64,000 nucleotides of DNA. Origin: Sclerotiophoma versabilis (taxonomy: Eukaryota > Ascomycota > Dothideomycetes > Pleosporales > Didymellaceae). Each line of letters starts with the position of its first letter. The first letter of the stretch is position 1. Below the pieces are notes generated by a model. It worked only from the letters and a program-made list of their open reading frames with translations. It searched no databases and was not told the DNA's origin. The DNA lies in the NCBI GenBank assembly GCA_012274445.1, contig JAAROD010000080.1, positions 992,001 to 1,056,000 of the forward strand. The letters are read 5' to 3'. The position numbers and the translations under genes were made by a program. Shown piece by piece: positions 9,928 through 21,522 of the stretch.

Positions 9928-12900
9928 TCATGGGAGATCACCGTACGTCTTCTCCCTATTTTTTCTCCAGAATTTCATGTTACTGCTCTTCTTCTTCTCC
10001 TCTTCCTTTCGGGCACTAGGCGGAGGTCCTACGGGCTCAGGCGGACCAGAGTTGCGCAGGAAATCAGCAAGATCGCTAGTTGCTGTGCGATTGGCACGTA
10101 CATCGCCCACAATAGGCGCGCGCACTGCAACCTTTGGCTTGTGAGCACGCACAGTCTCTGCGCCGCTAGAAGAAGGGAATCCCATAGGTGGTGCAGCACC
10201 GTTGCCAGTACCGTTGCTGCGCGTTGCTGTAGCAGAAGAAGAGAGAGAAGAGTTTGAGCTGTTGGCACGCGCCTTAGCTGCAGCCATTGTCTCCTGGCTA
10301 AGCATGAATGGCTGGGGCTTGCCAGTGGATGGTCCGGGTGGTGGCTCCGTCTCGTTCAGGAAATCCATGAGGCTCTCTTGTCTCGGCGCGGATGGCTTGT
10401 TCGAGGGAGGAAGAGCAGTCAACTGGTCGTCATCCTCGTCTTCTTCATCCGAGATATCGATCGCATAAGGGTCCTTGATTCGTCTACGGGTGCGGGTGAT
10501 TACGGGCTCTGAGCTTGAAGTCATGCTACCGGACAAGTTCTGTGGGGTGTTTGAATATGCAGGCTGCACTACGTTTGGCGAAGCAATGAGTCCCGTCCTC
10601 GAGTTGGAAGTTTGAATCGAATGCTGTGAGTTAAGCGTGGAAGCTTTGGAGCCATACGCTGATTCGACATTACCATGGTCTCCCAACATGCTGTCGAACT
10701 GATCTGAATCAACTGTTGTGCGGAAAGGTGCAACTGATCGCGGTATCCTAGGTTGTCCTTCTGGTCCATTCGGTGGTCCTTGACGAATGAAGTCTATCAG
10801 ATCATCGTTACCGGGGCTTAGGCCAGCCGGGCTGCGAGGCTCCATGTTGATACGAGGTCTCGCCGACGGTCCTTCCATGCCACGAGAAGTCAACTGCTTG
10901 GTCGATGTCTTACGCCCAATGGAAGTGGAAGAGCCATTTGCCGATTTCATGCCATTGCCACTGATGTTGATGAAAGGCTGTACAGTTTTCTCTTGGCCTG
11001 GTGAAGGACCAGTCGAGCGAATGAAATCGGCGAAGTCTCGCATAGATTCTGATTCGATGCGCGGCTCCCTAGCAAGCGGGCGCGTGATGACCTTCCTGCT
11101 TGGTGAAGGTCTGTGGTTAGGGGTCCCAGGGCCCCTGCCCTTGCTGGTGGGCTTGACGGGTAGCGTATTTGCACCAAACGAGCTGTCTTTGTCGGCATCA
11201 ACTCGAGGATATACGGTCACCGAAGCGGTAGTGGGACGCTCAGGCTCTGCTTTTCGAACGATAGGCGACTCCTTGAATGTCAGTACACGTTCAACACATA
11301 TCAGAACACTACTTACATCCAGCGCACGCATGTTCTCAGGTGTCAAAGTGTATTTGACAGTCTCTTTGCCCTGCACTAGCTCCTCAAATTGACGCTCTCG
11401 GTCTTCTTCAGACATACGTCCACCAAGGTTGCGAGACAGCTGAGGGTCAGAGTCACGACCGGTGGGCAAGCGAGAAATACTTCCTGACTTCTTAGAAGAG
11501 GCTGACCCCACACGCACGACACCTGGTTTCTCTTTGATCGAACCACCTGCCGCGGACTGTGAGCGTAAAGGTTCTTCCGTAGAGCGACGAGAGGCTTGTC
11601 GCTCAGCCATTGCTACATGCGGACTCTGTGTGCGGCTCCGATCGCTGAAGGTAGGGCTATTTCCACGGGCTGTCTGCTCACTAGCAACCGTTTGCTGAGG
11701 TCTGTGGTATTCGACTTCTTGCAAGGATGGCAAAGACGTACGTCCTGATGTTGGCGGAGTTGCATCTCGTCTGCGGGGTGGGCTTACGGTACCTGCGACA
11801 GCAGCTGGTCCCGCACCGTTACCAAAACCAGGACCAGCACGTTTGAGAACATCGTTGCGTGCGACAGAACGCTCAGGTATGGTGGGCTTAGAATCAGGCG
11901 TGGGTGTGTTGCGTGATGAGGCAGATCGAGGAGAGGGTTGCACTTCAATATATCCACCCTGGGCAGGCACAACCTTGGCTCGCTCGGACCATGGCTCGAC
12001 AGAAGGTGTTGGCGACGACCGAATCGGTACATCTGACGTCTTCGCCACGCCGATTGCTTGGGGTCCTTCCACTTCTTCATCATCAGAGTGATCATGGAGG
12101 TAGGATATCGCTTCAGCATGCGTGGAAACCATTGGCGTTGCTGTCGGCGTTTCCCGTGGCGATTTGAGGCTGCTGCTTCTTGTGGAGAAAGTGCGCACGA
12201 TATCTGGAGGGCCGCTCCTTCCGATTGACATTCTCTTGGATTGTAGGACCTTCGGTTCCACATCGTAGGTATCCGAGGTGGTTGAAAGCGCCGAGTTCGG
12301 TGTATCAGGTTCGACATCAGTGTTTTCCAGGCTACTTGTCTTGACCAAGTCACGGTTACTCTTTGGAGATGCAGCCATAGCAGAAGCTAGCATAGCGTCG
12401 TGGGCATTTCCGTTGCCCTTGTGTGGCAGGAGCAGAGGCTCCACTCTGTTCTCGTTACCAATGTAGGAGTTGCGACTAAAGTCACTCGTCACAGAGGTTT
12501 CGACCGGTGTCTCGAGATGACCGTCGTTCATGAGGGATCGTGGAGGTACAGCAAAGGGCAGTGCTTCTGGGCCGGGCATCGATGAAGGACGCTCCTTGTT
12601 ATGTCTCCGTCGAAAGTTCTCTGCAGAAGCAAGCACGATGACGCTACTGGGCCGTTGGGGTCGCGACACTGGCGTTTGCGTGCCGCTGCTCTCTGCATCC
12701 TCAAAGGTCTGAGCAAGGCCTGGCACCTCAATCTCATCTACGTCTCTTGCACCAAGAGGCAGTGGTATGTTAGCTGCGATGTCTGTCTCGGTAGGAGCAT
12801 GCTCAGAAACAGGAGTCGGTTCAACACGGTAGGAGTCGTCTGCTGTAGCTTGGCTACTTCTACTTCCCCGTCTCTGGAGGCTTGTGTGGCTCGAGTTGGG

Positions 12901-13872
12901 CCGGATGCCGCGGTTAGGGGAGAGTGGCTGGACAGATGATCGCACACGTTTCCTCCAAGTCCTCCACAAACGGCCAAGTGCTGAGTTCAGAGCAATCTTC
13001 TCAACGTCAGGCTCTTCAATAACAAGTCGCTCAAAAGCCCCTTCGTCGGTCTCGTCAGAGTGCTGAGTCTTCTTCACCGTGGATGCCATGCGAGCGTAGG
13101 CTGCCTGTCCTGCAATGAGCAGAGTCTGTTCGGCGACATACTCCACCACAGACGTGAGGAAGATTGCAGAAGCCCATGATACAAGACCCGCCTCTTCGTC
13201 CTCATCGTCGTCCATGCTCAACCCACGCTCCTGTTGTACATACTTCTCCTCGTCTTCGTCCTCCATCTCTCCCAAGCGTGTGTAAACCATTATCCGCAGA
13301 CGCGTGCGCTTCCACACCTTCTCTATATCCCATCGATCGATCGCCCTTCCACCGCCGAAGGGGGAGAATTCCTCATCGTCCTCTCCTGACAACAGTCCTT
13401 GGAGTTCTTCATCGGCTGCTTCCGCTGCTTCACGAGCCAGGCGGGGCTTCAGCACTTCGGAGATAGCAGGGCGGATGGCGGTAAGGGACGGCGAGCGGGC
13501 GGTGGACAGAAACGCGAATAACAAGTGGTCGAGGAAGCCATTGAGGAGCGAGAGTGCTTGTTCCGAAAAGATGGCGTTCTCCAGCTCTTCGTGCTCTGAG
13601 TCGTTCTGGCGCAGTTGCGCGTTATGATTGTCCGTGACCATCTGCGATGCGACCGAGGCCGCTATGTACGCAGGCTGTGGCCGCACCGTGGTGGGCATCT
13701 GGAAAGTCACTGAGCCCGCGACTGAGGGGCGATCGCTCGAGAAGCTCGGCGCAATGCTCGAGCGCCGGGACATTATGTCACCAGTTTCTGAGGAGGTATG
13801 GCGATGCATGGTGGGCGAGGGCGCCATCGCAGGTCGTATCCCCGCGTCGCTTGCTCGACGGTCGCTAAACAT
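9928..13872 (-). CDS. Large, mostly disordered protein with N-terminal helical domain and four DF[IL]R-type motifs
   Basis: I do not recognise this family by name. The open frame is continuous for 1,314 codons, but 11272-11316 looks like a 45-bp intron: GTAAGT donor, TACTGAC branch, TTCAAG acceptor. Removing it leaves 1,299 residues in exons 11317-13872 and 9928-11271. Residues about 95-275 form the only ordered-looking part: helices around EQALSLLNGFLDHLLFAFLS and IRPAISEVLKPRLAREA, then SWASAIFLTSVVEYVAEQTL, a pattern reminiscent of histone-fold pairs. That reading is inference. The remainder is Ser/Pro/Thr-rich and basic or acidic in patches. Four related peptides recur in the C-terminal third: DFADFIRSTGP, DLIDFIRQGPP, SLMDFLNETEPPPGP and DLADFLRNSGPPEP. 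The end is Lys-rich. A nuclear or scaffold role is a guess. Confidence 0.85.
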   Translation of the reverse strand: MFSDRRASDAGIRPAMAPSPTMHRHTSSETGDIMSRRSSIAPSFSSDRPSVAGSVTFQMPTTVRPQPAYIAASVASQMVTDNHNAQLRQNDSEHEELENAIFSEQALSLLNGFLDHLLFAFLSTARSPSLTAIRPAISEVLKPRLAREAAEAADEELQGLLSGEDDEEFSPFGGGRAIDRWDIEKVWKRTRLRIMVYTRLGEMEDEDEEKYVQQERGLSMDDDEDEEAGLVSWASAIFLTSVVEYVAEQTLLIAGQAAYARMASTVKKTQHSDETDEGAFERLVIEEPDVEKIALNSALGRLWRTWRKRVRSSVQPLSPNRGIRPNSSHTSLQRRGSRSSQATADDSYRVEPTPVSEHAPTETDIAANIPLPLGARDVDEIEVPGLAQTFEDAESSGTQTPVSRPQRPSSVIVLASAENFRRRHNKERPSSMPGPEALPFAVPPRSLMNDGHLETPVETSVTSDFSRNSYIGNENRVEPLLLPHKGNGNAHDAMLASAMAASPKSNRDLVKTSSLENTDVEPDTPNSALSTTSDTYDVEPKVLQSKRMSIGRSGPPDIVRTFSTRSSSLKSPRETPTATPMVSTHAEAISYLHDHSDDEEVEGPQAIGVAKTSDVPIRSSPTPSVEPWSERAKVVPAQGGYIEVQPSPRSASSRNTPTPDSKPTIPERSVARNDVLKRAGPGFGNGAGPAAVAGTVSPPRRRDATPPTSGRTSLPSLQEVEYHRPQQTVASEQTARGNSPTFSDRSRTQSPHVAMAERQASRRSTEEPLRSQSAAGGSIKEKPGVVRVGSASSKKSGSISRLPTGRDSDPQLSRNLGGRMSEEDRERQFEELVQGKETVKYTLTPENMRALDVSSVLICVERVLTFKESPIVRKAEPERPTTASVTVYPRVDADKDSSFGANTLPVKPTSKGRGPGTPNHRPSPSRKVITRPLAREPRIESESMRDFADFIRSTGPSPGQEKTVQPFINISGNGMKSANGSSTSIGRKTSTKQLTSRGMEGPSARPRINMEPRSPAGLSPGNDDLIDFIRQGPPNGPEGQPRIPRSVAPFRTTVDSDQFDSMLGDHGNVESAYGSKASTLNSQHSIQTSNSRTGLIASPNVVQPAYSNTPQNLSGSMTSSSEPVITRTRRRIKDPYAIDISDEEDEDDDQLTALPPSNKPSAPRQESLMDFLNETEPPPGPSTGKPQPFMLSQETMAAAKARANSSNSSLSSSATATRSNGTGNGAAPPMGFPSSSGAETVRAHKPKVAVRAPIVGDVRANRTATSDLADFLRNSGPPEPVGPPPSARKEEEKKKSSNMKFWRKNREKTYGDLP

Positions 13873-16800
13873 AGTCGCGACCTAGTGATTACGTGCAGCT
13901 GAGCACTCCGGCTGGATCTCGCACCGCGAAGCTAAGGGGTACCCTGCAGCGTGAAGCTTGACGAATAAAAAGTAGTGACGGGAGCGCTAGAGGACGTCCC
14001 CAGGCAAGCTGGCAATAACGAAGGTGTGGTTAGCGGCTCATTGCTGTTGGTCGACCTGCTGAATGGGCAAATGAGTGTATGGAAGAAGAAAAACGAAACG
14101 TGGGACGATAAGTGCTAGGAGACGGTTGAGTGACAAGATTGTGAGGTGGTACCCCGGACGTCGATCGGTGGTTTGCGGCCGAGATGCTTTCAGGAGCCAA
14201 CGATGGCGGTGCACGTTCAATAGCCGAGCACCAAGGACGGAGAATAAAACCAAGCAGCGGTTTCGCGGCTACATACCTGTTTCTCAAATCGTTGTTCGAT
14301 TTGTGTACGCGATTCGGGAAGATTGTCTCGTGTTCCCGGTACAGCGTGTCGTACACTCCGCTGTCGCAACATCGTGGATAACCCTGCTTAGTTCCAAGGT
14401 ACTTCTCCTCTTGCTGTGGTTGCTATCCCTGATTCAGATGTGAACTGTGCAGTGCGCGTGGAGCATGCAGTGCTTGCTCTCTTATCCGAGGCTGTCTTTG
14501 CCGACAGCACATGCCGTATGCTGCTTGTTCCTCCTGAGTCAGGCCACTGGCGAAGTTTGGTTCGCCGCACCTTTTGGCACCTTGGACAAGACAGCTGACT
14601 GCCATGATTTTGCTTTGCTCAGCCTAAAGACGTTGGGATCGCCATGTCGCACCATGGGGCTGGCTTGTACGCCGCAACATCAAAAGCAACACTACGCCAT
14701 CCTGGCATTCCACACTATCGCAATAATACACAGTATATCCCATCTATTGCCAAGACGCGTAAGGGATCGTTGCTGCCATGCCAGAAAATGCTTCATAGCT
14801 GCCGGTGATCTTTTGACATATTGTTGTGCAGAATCACGAATGTCTTCCTTCTTCCATTCGACTACGTTAGGCGATATTTTCAGGGTCATCAAACGATCGG
14901 CAAAAAGCCATCTGTCCACACATCAGGGTAGCGACATGAACTGAGAAATTTGGCACCGTGCAGCAGCTCATTCCTTTGAGATCGGGCTTTGCCAGGCTCA
15001 GTCCACCTGTGTTGACTTCCAAGGATCATTACGGGCAACCATTATGGCAGGGACGACTATGTTTCATGACAGTTGCACAAAGTCCGAGCAGGCACGTGGA
15101 GGTGGTCGATTGTTCTGGGGTCCCTACTACGTGTCTCAGCTATACTTTCGAATTCAGAATGTAATTGTTCGACTGATTCAATTCATGATCGTAGCTCGTT
15201 GGATAGATGGAAGCTGTTTTGATCATACAACTCCCAATAGCCGTTTCGATTGCATTCAACGAAGGATATGCCCGAAAAGAAGTGACAGAACCAATGATGA
15301 CCTTCAAGTCAGCGACTGCTTCTCAGACTTCTGCTGCTGTCTATGTTCGCGTCGACGAGGATGGAAGGAGGAGGCGAGTTGTCATTACCCCATCGATGTT
15401 TCTGATTGGTCAGGTACTTGCCATGTGGTCCATGAGGTCTTTCCGTCCCCCTCATTGTCCACAACCTCACCTCAAGCTTCAATTTTCTCTGCATTGAACA
15501 GGCGGCGATTAAATTTCTCAAGATGCGTCTTTCCTCGGCTGAGTGCCTGCTCTGCCTACAAGAGGGCGTGAGGCAAAAAGTTGGGTTGTGATTAGGAACC
15601 TGCAAGTCAGTCCGTGCGCGCTCAACTCTTTGCAGAGGTATGCATATAGCAACAACCTTGATGCTTCGGCTGACTTGGAAGCGCAGGCTGATAACTATGT
15701 GAATTTTAGATCCTTTTTTACTTCAAAGACCTTGCATACTACTTCACGATCATCGCATGTTGTGCTGGTGTCGAGAGGGCTACCCTTACGTCCAACGACT
15801 CTGCTCACACTTTGTCGACCTGCAAGACCCATAAGCACGCAATATCGACATAGAAGCGGTCAACAAACCATCAAGGTGATGAGTCGGTTAGCTCAGCCTG
15901 AGCCGTTCCTGCTGCAGTCGCTCTTCAACTTCTACCCAGCCCGCATTGCTGACTCGCGCAAACGGCTTCTAGTTTTCTCCTCTTCCAAGCCGGTAAGTGC
16001 ATCATGAGAATTGCTCGCTGATGTTGGCTGGGCCAATGTTCTCGATGTAGAGGCAAGGTGCAGCGAACTTTGATGACGTGAGCTCGGCAACAAGGCTCTC
16101 CAACAATGCGCCCACAGCCCCAATGCGAACAGGCTCGATGATACGCGTGCTCAGTATGGCACATATTGCAGCATCGTGCGTACTTCTCCTTGAACAAAGC
16201 TTGCTGTCAGGAACCTGACGTTAGTTTTGGGCAATGTGAGCATGATCATGCTTCAAAGAACATGGGTAGTGACTGATCGTCATCAAGGTCTATACGCTCA
16301 CTGAAACAAACTGCCAGATACAGTTTACGCACAAGGGTCTCGTTGTACCACAGGGCCAGCATTGTGTCGGCTTTTCCCCCCGATCGGCTCTATTCTTCTG
16401 ATCCACATTTGGACAAAACGTCGTTCCGGACACAATCCGATTGTTCGCTCTACACACTGTACAGTGTTTTCGCCACGGCAATTCACCTGAATCCGCGGCG
16501 GTACGGAACGGACTTTATGTGGGCCGAGAGCAACTTCCAAGCTACATTGCGCACACAAAAACGGTTTGTATAGGACATGGTCTACGGTCTCGAGATACCA
16601 TGCAAGTGCTGTTCCAATAAAGCACAGTACCCCAGGACGGAGACACGACTCGATTGTAAGACAAGAGTATGGAGGTGGAGGTGTTGTATCGAGGCGAAGG
16701 GTGAGATGGTCGGAGCTGTGGTGTCGTACATGGTCGAACGTCAGACAAATGTCACGTGGACGGGCGACAGCAAGGCTGCAGACATGATTGTGCATGTGGG

Positions 16801-19520
16801 ATCCACCAAACAGTATGGTCTCCATGGATCTTCGTGGCTGCGTCACTAATGGGGGCCTTGCCTCCGTTGTCGCCAGTCTTTTAGTGACGAAGCTCACGGC
16901 AGCGACAACTCTCGTCTTTAACCCAAGCGACGCAAGGGGATCCGTGTTTTCGCCCACGAATTGGGTGAAACTCATCATCATGCTCCTGCGTCGTCTGAAC
17001 GAGGATTGGGTTACATGTAGGCGCGAGTTGCCAACGAAGACGGCAACCCCAAGGACAGCGCCTAGATGCCGCCAGAAGGGAACGAGCAGCAAGCCCAACA
17101 TTTCCATTAGCCTACCCCAGATTTACCATGCTACTGGCACTGTTCCCGAACGCTCAGACGCGGAGTGAATCGGCCTTATCCCAGAATCGATCCGTCTCTT
17201 CCCGAGCACGCTCAACGTTGGTGGGGTGGCGATTGCAGTTGTACCTGCAGAAGAGCATGGGCTGTGCTGGACAGCGGCCTTGTACGTCATCATGCACTCT
17301 GGGTTAGAGGGAAGGGGTACGTGCTGCGAGAGCGCCTGGCGATCCACGAGCACGTTGCTTGTCTGTGCTGAAGCAAGGTGGTCGTCCTGTGAGAGACGGT
17401 CATCAGAGTCCGGGTGCATGCCGCATCTATGGAGCTTCTCAGCACGCAACAAGCGTACCGCATACCTCCATGCGTCAGACGACTACACGAATGTTGCTCA
17501 CAATGGTGTTGGTCCCTGGAAGCGCAGGCTGCATGTATCGGAGAGATAAGGGCAGCTCAGCTGAAGGCTGAGTCGCGGGACCTTGTCTCAACCATAGAGA
17601 TGAAATGCTTTGATCAGCGAGTCTTGGAATTGAAGGGTATATAAAGCCTCCCTCGAGCCCCCGTGGAACAGTCCTCTGGCCATGCCCAATATGGCCCTTG
17701 ACAGCGCCACGTGCACGGGTCCGCTTTTCAACGTCAACCCTTGACTTGGCTGCGTCTCGTAGGTGTCCCCTCAATCTTTGGATGAATTCAGTGAGCTTTT
17801 CGCATTTCTTAGGATACAGATTCAAAGTGCTGTGTTGGTAGCATACAGGCGGCGTCCAACCCGAGCCTCGGCCGGCGCCCGTTACGTGTTCGGATCGAGT
17901 AACTATCTGTTCCTATCTTTGGCTTGCAGGGGCCGCCTGTTCTTGGCTGATCTGCGGCACGCCCGCACCCCACAATCGCCCACCAACGCCCAACGTCCGG
18001 CGGAAAGATGCGCGATATAATTGTGTGCCGACATCGCATGAAGGCCGTCCCAACCTCACCTCTTGAAGATGGCTATCAAATCATGGGGTCCGGAGGCACG
18101 GAAAGTCGGAGGGCGTGCCGGCAGAGCTTGCAGTTAGGAGTGCTTTTTACATATCGTTGCGCTGCGATTCGTTGCGATTCAGTAGAGATAGTTGCACGCA
18201 CAGGTTCACGATGGACGGCTCTCTATCAATGCATGCGGGACCGCATAGAGAGTGTGGGGCAGTTGGTCAGAAAGGATCCTATTTCTGCGTCTAGAATGGA
18301 GAAAAGCACGGCTGCAGCTGATTGCCGTGGAGACGGCCAAGCCAGGCACGGATTCACGAGGGTTTGAAGATAAGAAATAGCTCAATTCGGCAGCGGTCAG
18401 TTGCTGCCAGAGGTGAGCATGGTCAGCGCGCTGCGCTTCAACTGTTCGAGGCATCGGAAAGGGGTTTGCTTGACTACAAGAAACGTTGCACATGCGTAGA
18501 GTGATGCTCGCATGACGGCCGCCGAGTCGCTGGAATGCTCGCGGTTGGCCGGCCTTATCCTTATCGCCACAACCTGCGTCAGGGCGCGTTCTAGCGGCTA
18601 TCGAGAACATCAACTGCAGGGCGCGGAATCCTGCTGCACGAGCGTCCACATCAGTGCACCTTCACTCGCACTTTTTCCGAGCGGAATGCGGAAGGGACTC
18701 GCCGTCGCAAAGCGGCGCACTGATGCGGCGGACAGTCACGGGCACACAGTCACGATGGGGTGCACAGGCGGCCAGCGGCGTGTGCATGCGAGGCATCGCA
18801 TTGCTTTGGGCGCGCCTCGGGCCAGCTTGCGTGCCATGACCAATTGCTCGGCTGTATGCGTAAGGTTAGCTGCGCAGTGACGATGGTTGGCGACGCTTTC
18901 CAGGAACAAAGCGGTCAAAGTCGGGAGAGACTGAGGCTGAGGCGGGCCCGGGCTGGATGCGTGGGTACGGCGGCGCTGCACCGCTGCGCCGCTGCTCTGT
19001 GTGGCCCTGGCGGCGAACGCGAGGAGCCAGGCTGAGGTCAGACAAAGGGTGTGTGCGTGAATAACATCAGCACGAAATGTATGCTCGGAGATTGGGCGAG
19101 CGTCCCCAGACATGTGGTTCAACAGCAGTAGGCGGCGCTAGAGAAGTGGACAGTGACTAGCAGCATCCTAGTATTCATCCTGCGCGCGCGGCCGTCGGTT
19201 ACCCCCAGCTTGGGACGCTCTGATTGCTGTGCAGGTTGATGCTTCATCCCACGGATTCGTTTCGGCGACGCCTGTGCTTGGCCAGGGCCAGTCTAACTAT
19301 TCCTCTTACCCTACTACCCGCCGCCACAGACCGAGACACTTGTCTCTCTGCTACTTATAAGTGTAGCCCCCCGGTAGCCCTTATCTCTCCCCTCAATCAC
19401 ACATCCCATCTCCACCGCTTTTATATCTACCCCTCCTAAGTACGAGGTCTTGTCGCCAGACACCAACACTCTTCTCTCCACCCCTCCTTCCTTCCTCTAA
19501 TTCACATCACAACCGCAGTC
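13873..19520. other. 5.6-kb gene-poor interval
   Basis: Between the large reverse-strand gene and glutamine synthetase I find no frame with a domain, no splice-joined coding signal, no tRNA and no terminal repeats. The longest frame (16325-17107, reverse, 260 codons) has biased, Arg/His/Cys-rich content typical of non-coding sequence. Base composition is unremarkable rather than AT-rich, so strong RIP (the fungal repeat-mutation process) is not evident by eye. The last 200 bases, from about 19300, are the C/T-rich promoter and leader of glutamine synthetase. A long non-coding RNA, a decayed element or an unrecognised species-specific gene remains possible. Confidence 0.5.
19353..19362 (+). 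promoter_or_regulatory. TATA-type element in a 10-bp palindrome upstream of glutamine synthetase
   Basis: ACTTATAAGT is a perfect palindrome containing TTATAAG, about 160 bp before the start codon at 19521. It is followed by a pyrimidine-rich leader, the usual arrangement for a strongly expressed fungal gene. Use as a TATA box is inference. Confidence 0.35.
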
Positions 19521-21169
19521 ATGGTATGTCACGAGCAGCACTCCCACGCCAATGGGCGGCTTGAAAGCACAATTACTCACTACACACTGTGCAGGCTGGT
19601 TCAACAATTATCTCCAACACGGCAACTGTAAGTAACACCGGTGTCGCGTGCCTCGGCGAACCCGGCTAACGCGCCATTTGCAGCTCCAGAAGTACCTCAG
19701 CCTTCCCCAGAAGGACAAGGTCATCGCCGAATACGTCTGGATTGACGGCTCCAACGGTCTCCGCTCAAAGTCAAAGGTGAGCACCTTTCAAGTTCACCCC
19801 TCAAACACCGCCCTATCGTCAATGCGGCATTTGTGAGCATCGTGGGGTGAATTGGCGCAGCCAGAAACCTATTTTCAGAGTTCTGTACCTGCAGTCAGCA
19901 TTCCCGTGCCACAAAACCCACGCACGCAAGACTTGGACATCGTGAGCAGGGCGGCCGCTTTGCGTGACCTCACTGCGCAGCGATCGCTCCTTTCTGTTTG
20001 GTCGTCCTTATCGGCGAGAGCCCCACGATAAACCCCACCAGCCACGATCTGCGGGTCGGCGGCTGACGCTGCACCCCTCGTTGCACATTCTTCGCACACC
20101 ACTGCCACTACCCGATCCGGTCACAACATGCTAACAAGCCTCCCAGACCCTCAGCAACAAGGTCTCGAGTCTCGACGACCTCCCAGAATGGAACTTTGAC
20201 GGCTCGTCGACGGGCCAGGCGCCCGGTAGCAACTCGGATGTTTACCTCCGCCCTGTCGCTTACTACCCCGACCCCTTCCGTCTTGGCGACAACGTCCTCG
20301 TCATGTGCGAGACATACATGTCGGACGGCAGCCCCAACTCATACAACTTCCGTCACGACGCTGCCATCATCTTCAAGGAGCACAAGAAGCACGAGTTCTG
20401 GTTCGGTCTCGAGCAGGAGTACACCCTTCTCGACGAGTTCGGCTGGCCGTATGGCTGGCCCAAGAACGGTTTCCCTGCTCCTCAGGGCCCCTACTACTGC
20501 GGTGTAGGAACCGGCAAGGTCTTCTGCCGTGACATTGTTGAGGCCCACTACAAGGCCTGCTTGTACGCCAACATCAACATCTCTGGCACCAACGCCGAGG
20601 TCATGCCTGCCCAGTGGGAGTACCAGGTCGGTCCTTGCGATGACATCGAGATGGGTGACCAGCTCTGGATGTCCCGCTTCATCCTGCACCGCGTCGCCGA
20701 GGAGTTTGGCGCCAAAGTCACCTTCAACCCCAAGCCCATCCCCGGTGACTGGAACGGCGCTGGTCTGCACACCAACGTCTCGACCAAGGAAACCCGCGAG
20801 GAGGGCGGCATGAAGGCTATCGAGGCCGCCATGGAGAAGCTTGCTAGCCGCCAGAAGGAGCACATGTCCGTTTACGGCGAGGACAACCAGCTCCGCATGA
20901 CCGGCAAGCACGAGACTTCCTCGTACGACAAATTCTCCTGGGGCGTCGCCAACCGCGGCTCCTCTGTCCGTATCCCTCGCTCTGTCGCCGCCGAGAACAA
21001 GGGCTACTTTGAGGACCGTCGCCCCGCCTCCAACGGCGACCCATACCAGATCACCGCCATTGTCGCTGAGACAATGTTCGGCAAGGTCGAGGGTGCCGAC
21101 ATTGCTAAGTTCGCCGCAAAGGCGGAAGAAGTCGAGCAGGAGATGATTGTTCCTGTTGCGAAGCCATAA
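19521..21169 (+). CDS. GLN1: Glutamine synthetase (type II, eukaryotic)
   Basis: The exons are 19521-19523 (the ATG alone), 19595-19627, 19684-19776 and 20147-21169. The introns are 71, 56 and 370 bp and the total is 383 residues. The enzyme makes glutamine from glutamate, ammonia and ATP in the cytosol. The GS-II landmarks are present: LPEWNFDGSSTGQA (the beta-grasp signature), FGLEQEYTLLD (metal-binding Glu), the ATP-binding region with KPIPGDWNGAGLHTN, then GVANRGSSVRIPR near the C-terminus. Splice sites are consensus: GTATGT, GTAAGT and GTGAGC donors with GCAG, GCAG and CCAG acceptors. Two features stand out: a first coding exon that is only the start codon, and an unusually long third intron. 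The gene sits convergently with MED1. Confidence 0.96.
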
Positions 21170-21522
21170 ACGTTTTAATGTCCTGCAATTCGGCGTTACT
21201 TTTCTTTACTCGTTGTGAAGAATAAATCTTGACGATGAGTTCGCTCTTAGACGCCTTCATGATGGCCGGCTTGTTTGTCTTTTCTGCGACCTTTTCTTCA
21301 ACAACCCATACCCCCCCACCCCTGCTAGATCCATGCTAGAAGCAGAGGGAGTTAAGCATGGACGCCACGATTGCAATGTGTTGCAATGTAATCTAGACGT
21401 GCAATGAATGAACATGATCGAACACTTCACAACATGGTGCCACTCCACTGTCATACCAATCTTTGATGTGATATGTTCACTTGTTATCTTGTGCAAGAGT
21501 AAACAGTGCTATGCAAAGCTGA
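21170..21522. other. Convergent spacer between glutamine synthetase and MED1
   Basis: This 353-bp tail-to-tail gap must hold both 3' UTRs. An AATAAA-like hexamer occurs at about 21220 (GAATAAATC), suitable as a polyadenylation signal for glutamine synthetase. No gene is seen. Confidence 0.5.

Noticed and set aside
16325..17107. 260-codon reverse frame in the gene-poor interval
   Set aside because: No domain, Arg/His/Cys-rich composition, no start context or splice logic; overlapping frames of similar quality exist on the other strand.
20339..20911. 190-codon reverse frame inside glutamine synthetase
   Set aside because: Antisense shadow of a strongly biased, certain gene.
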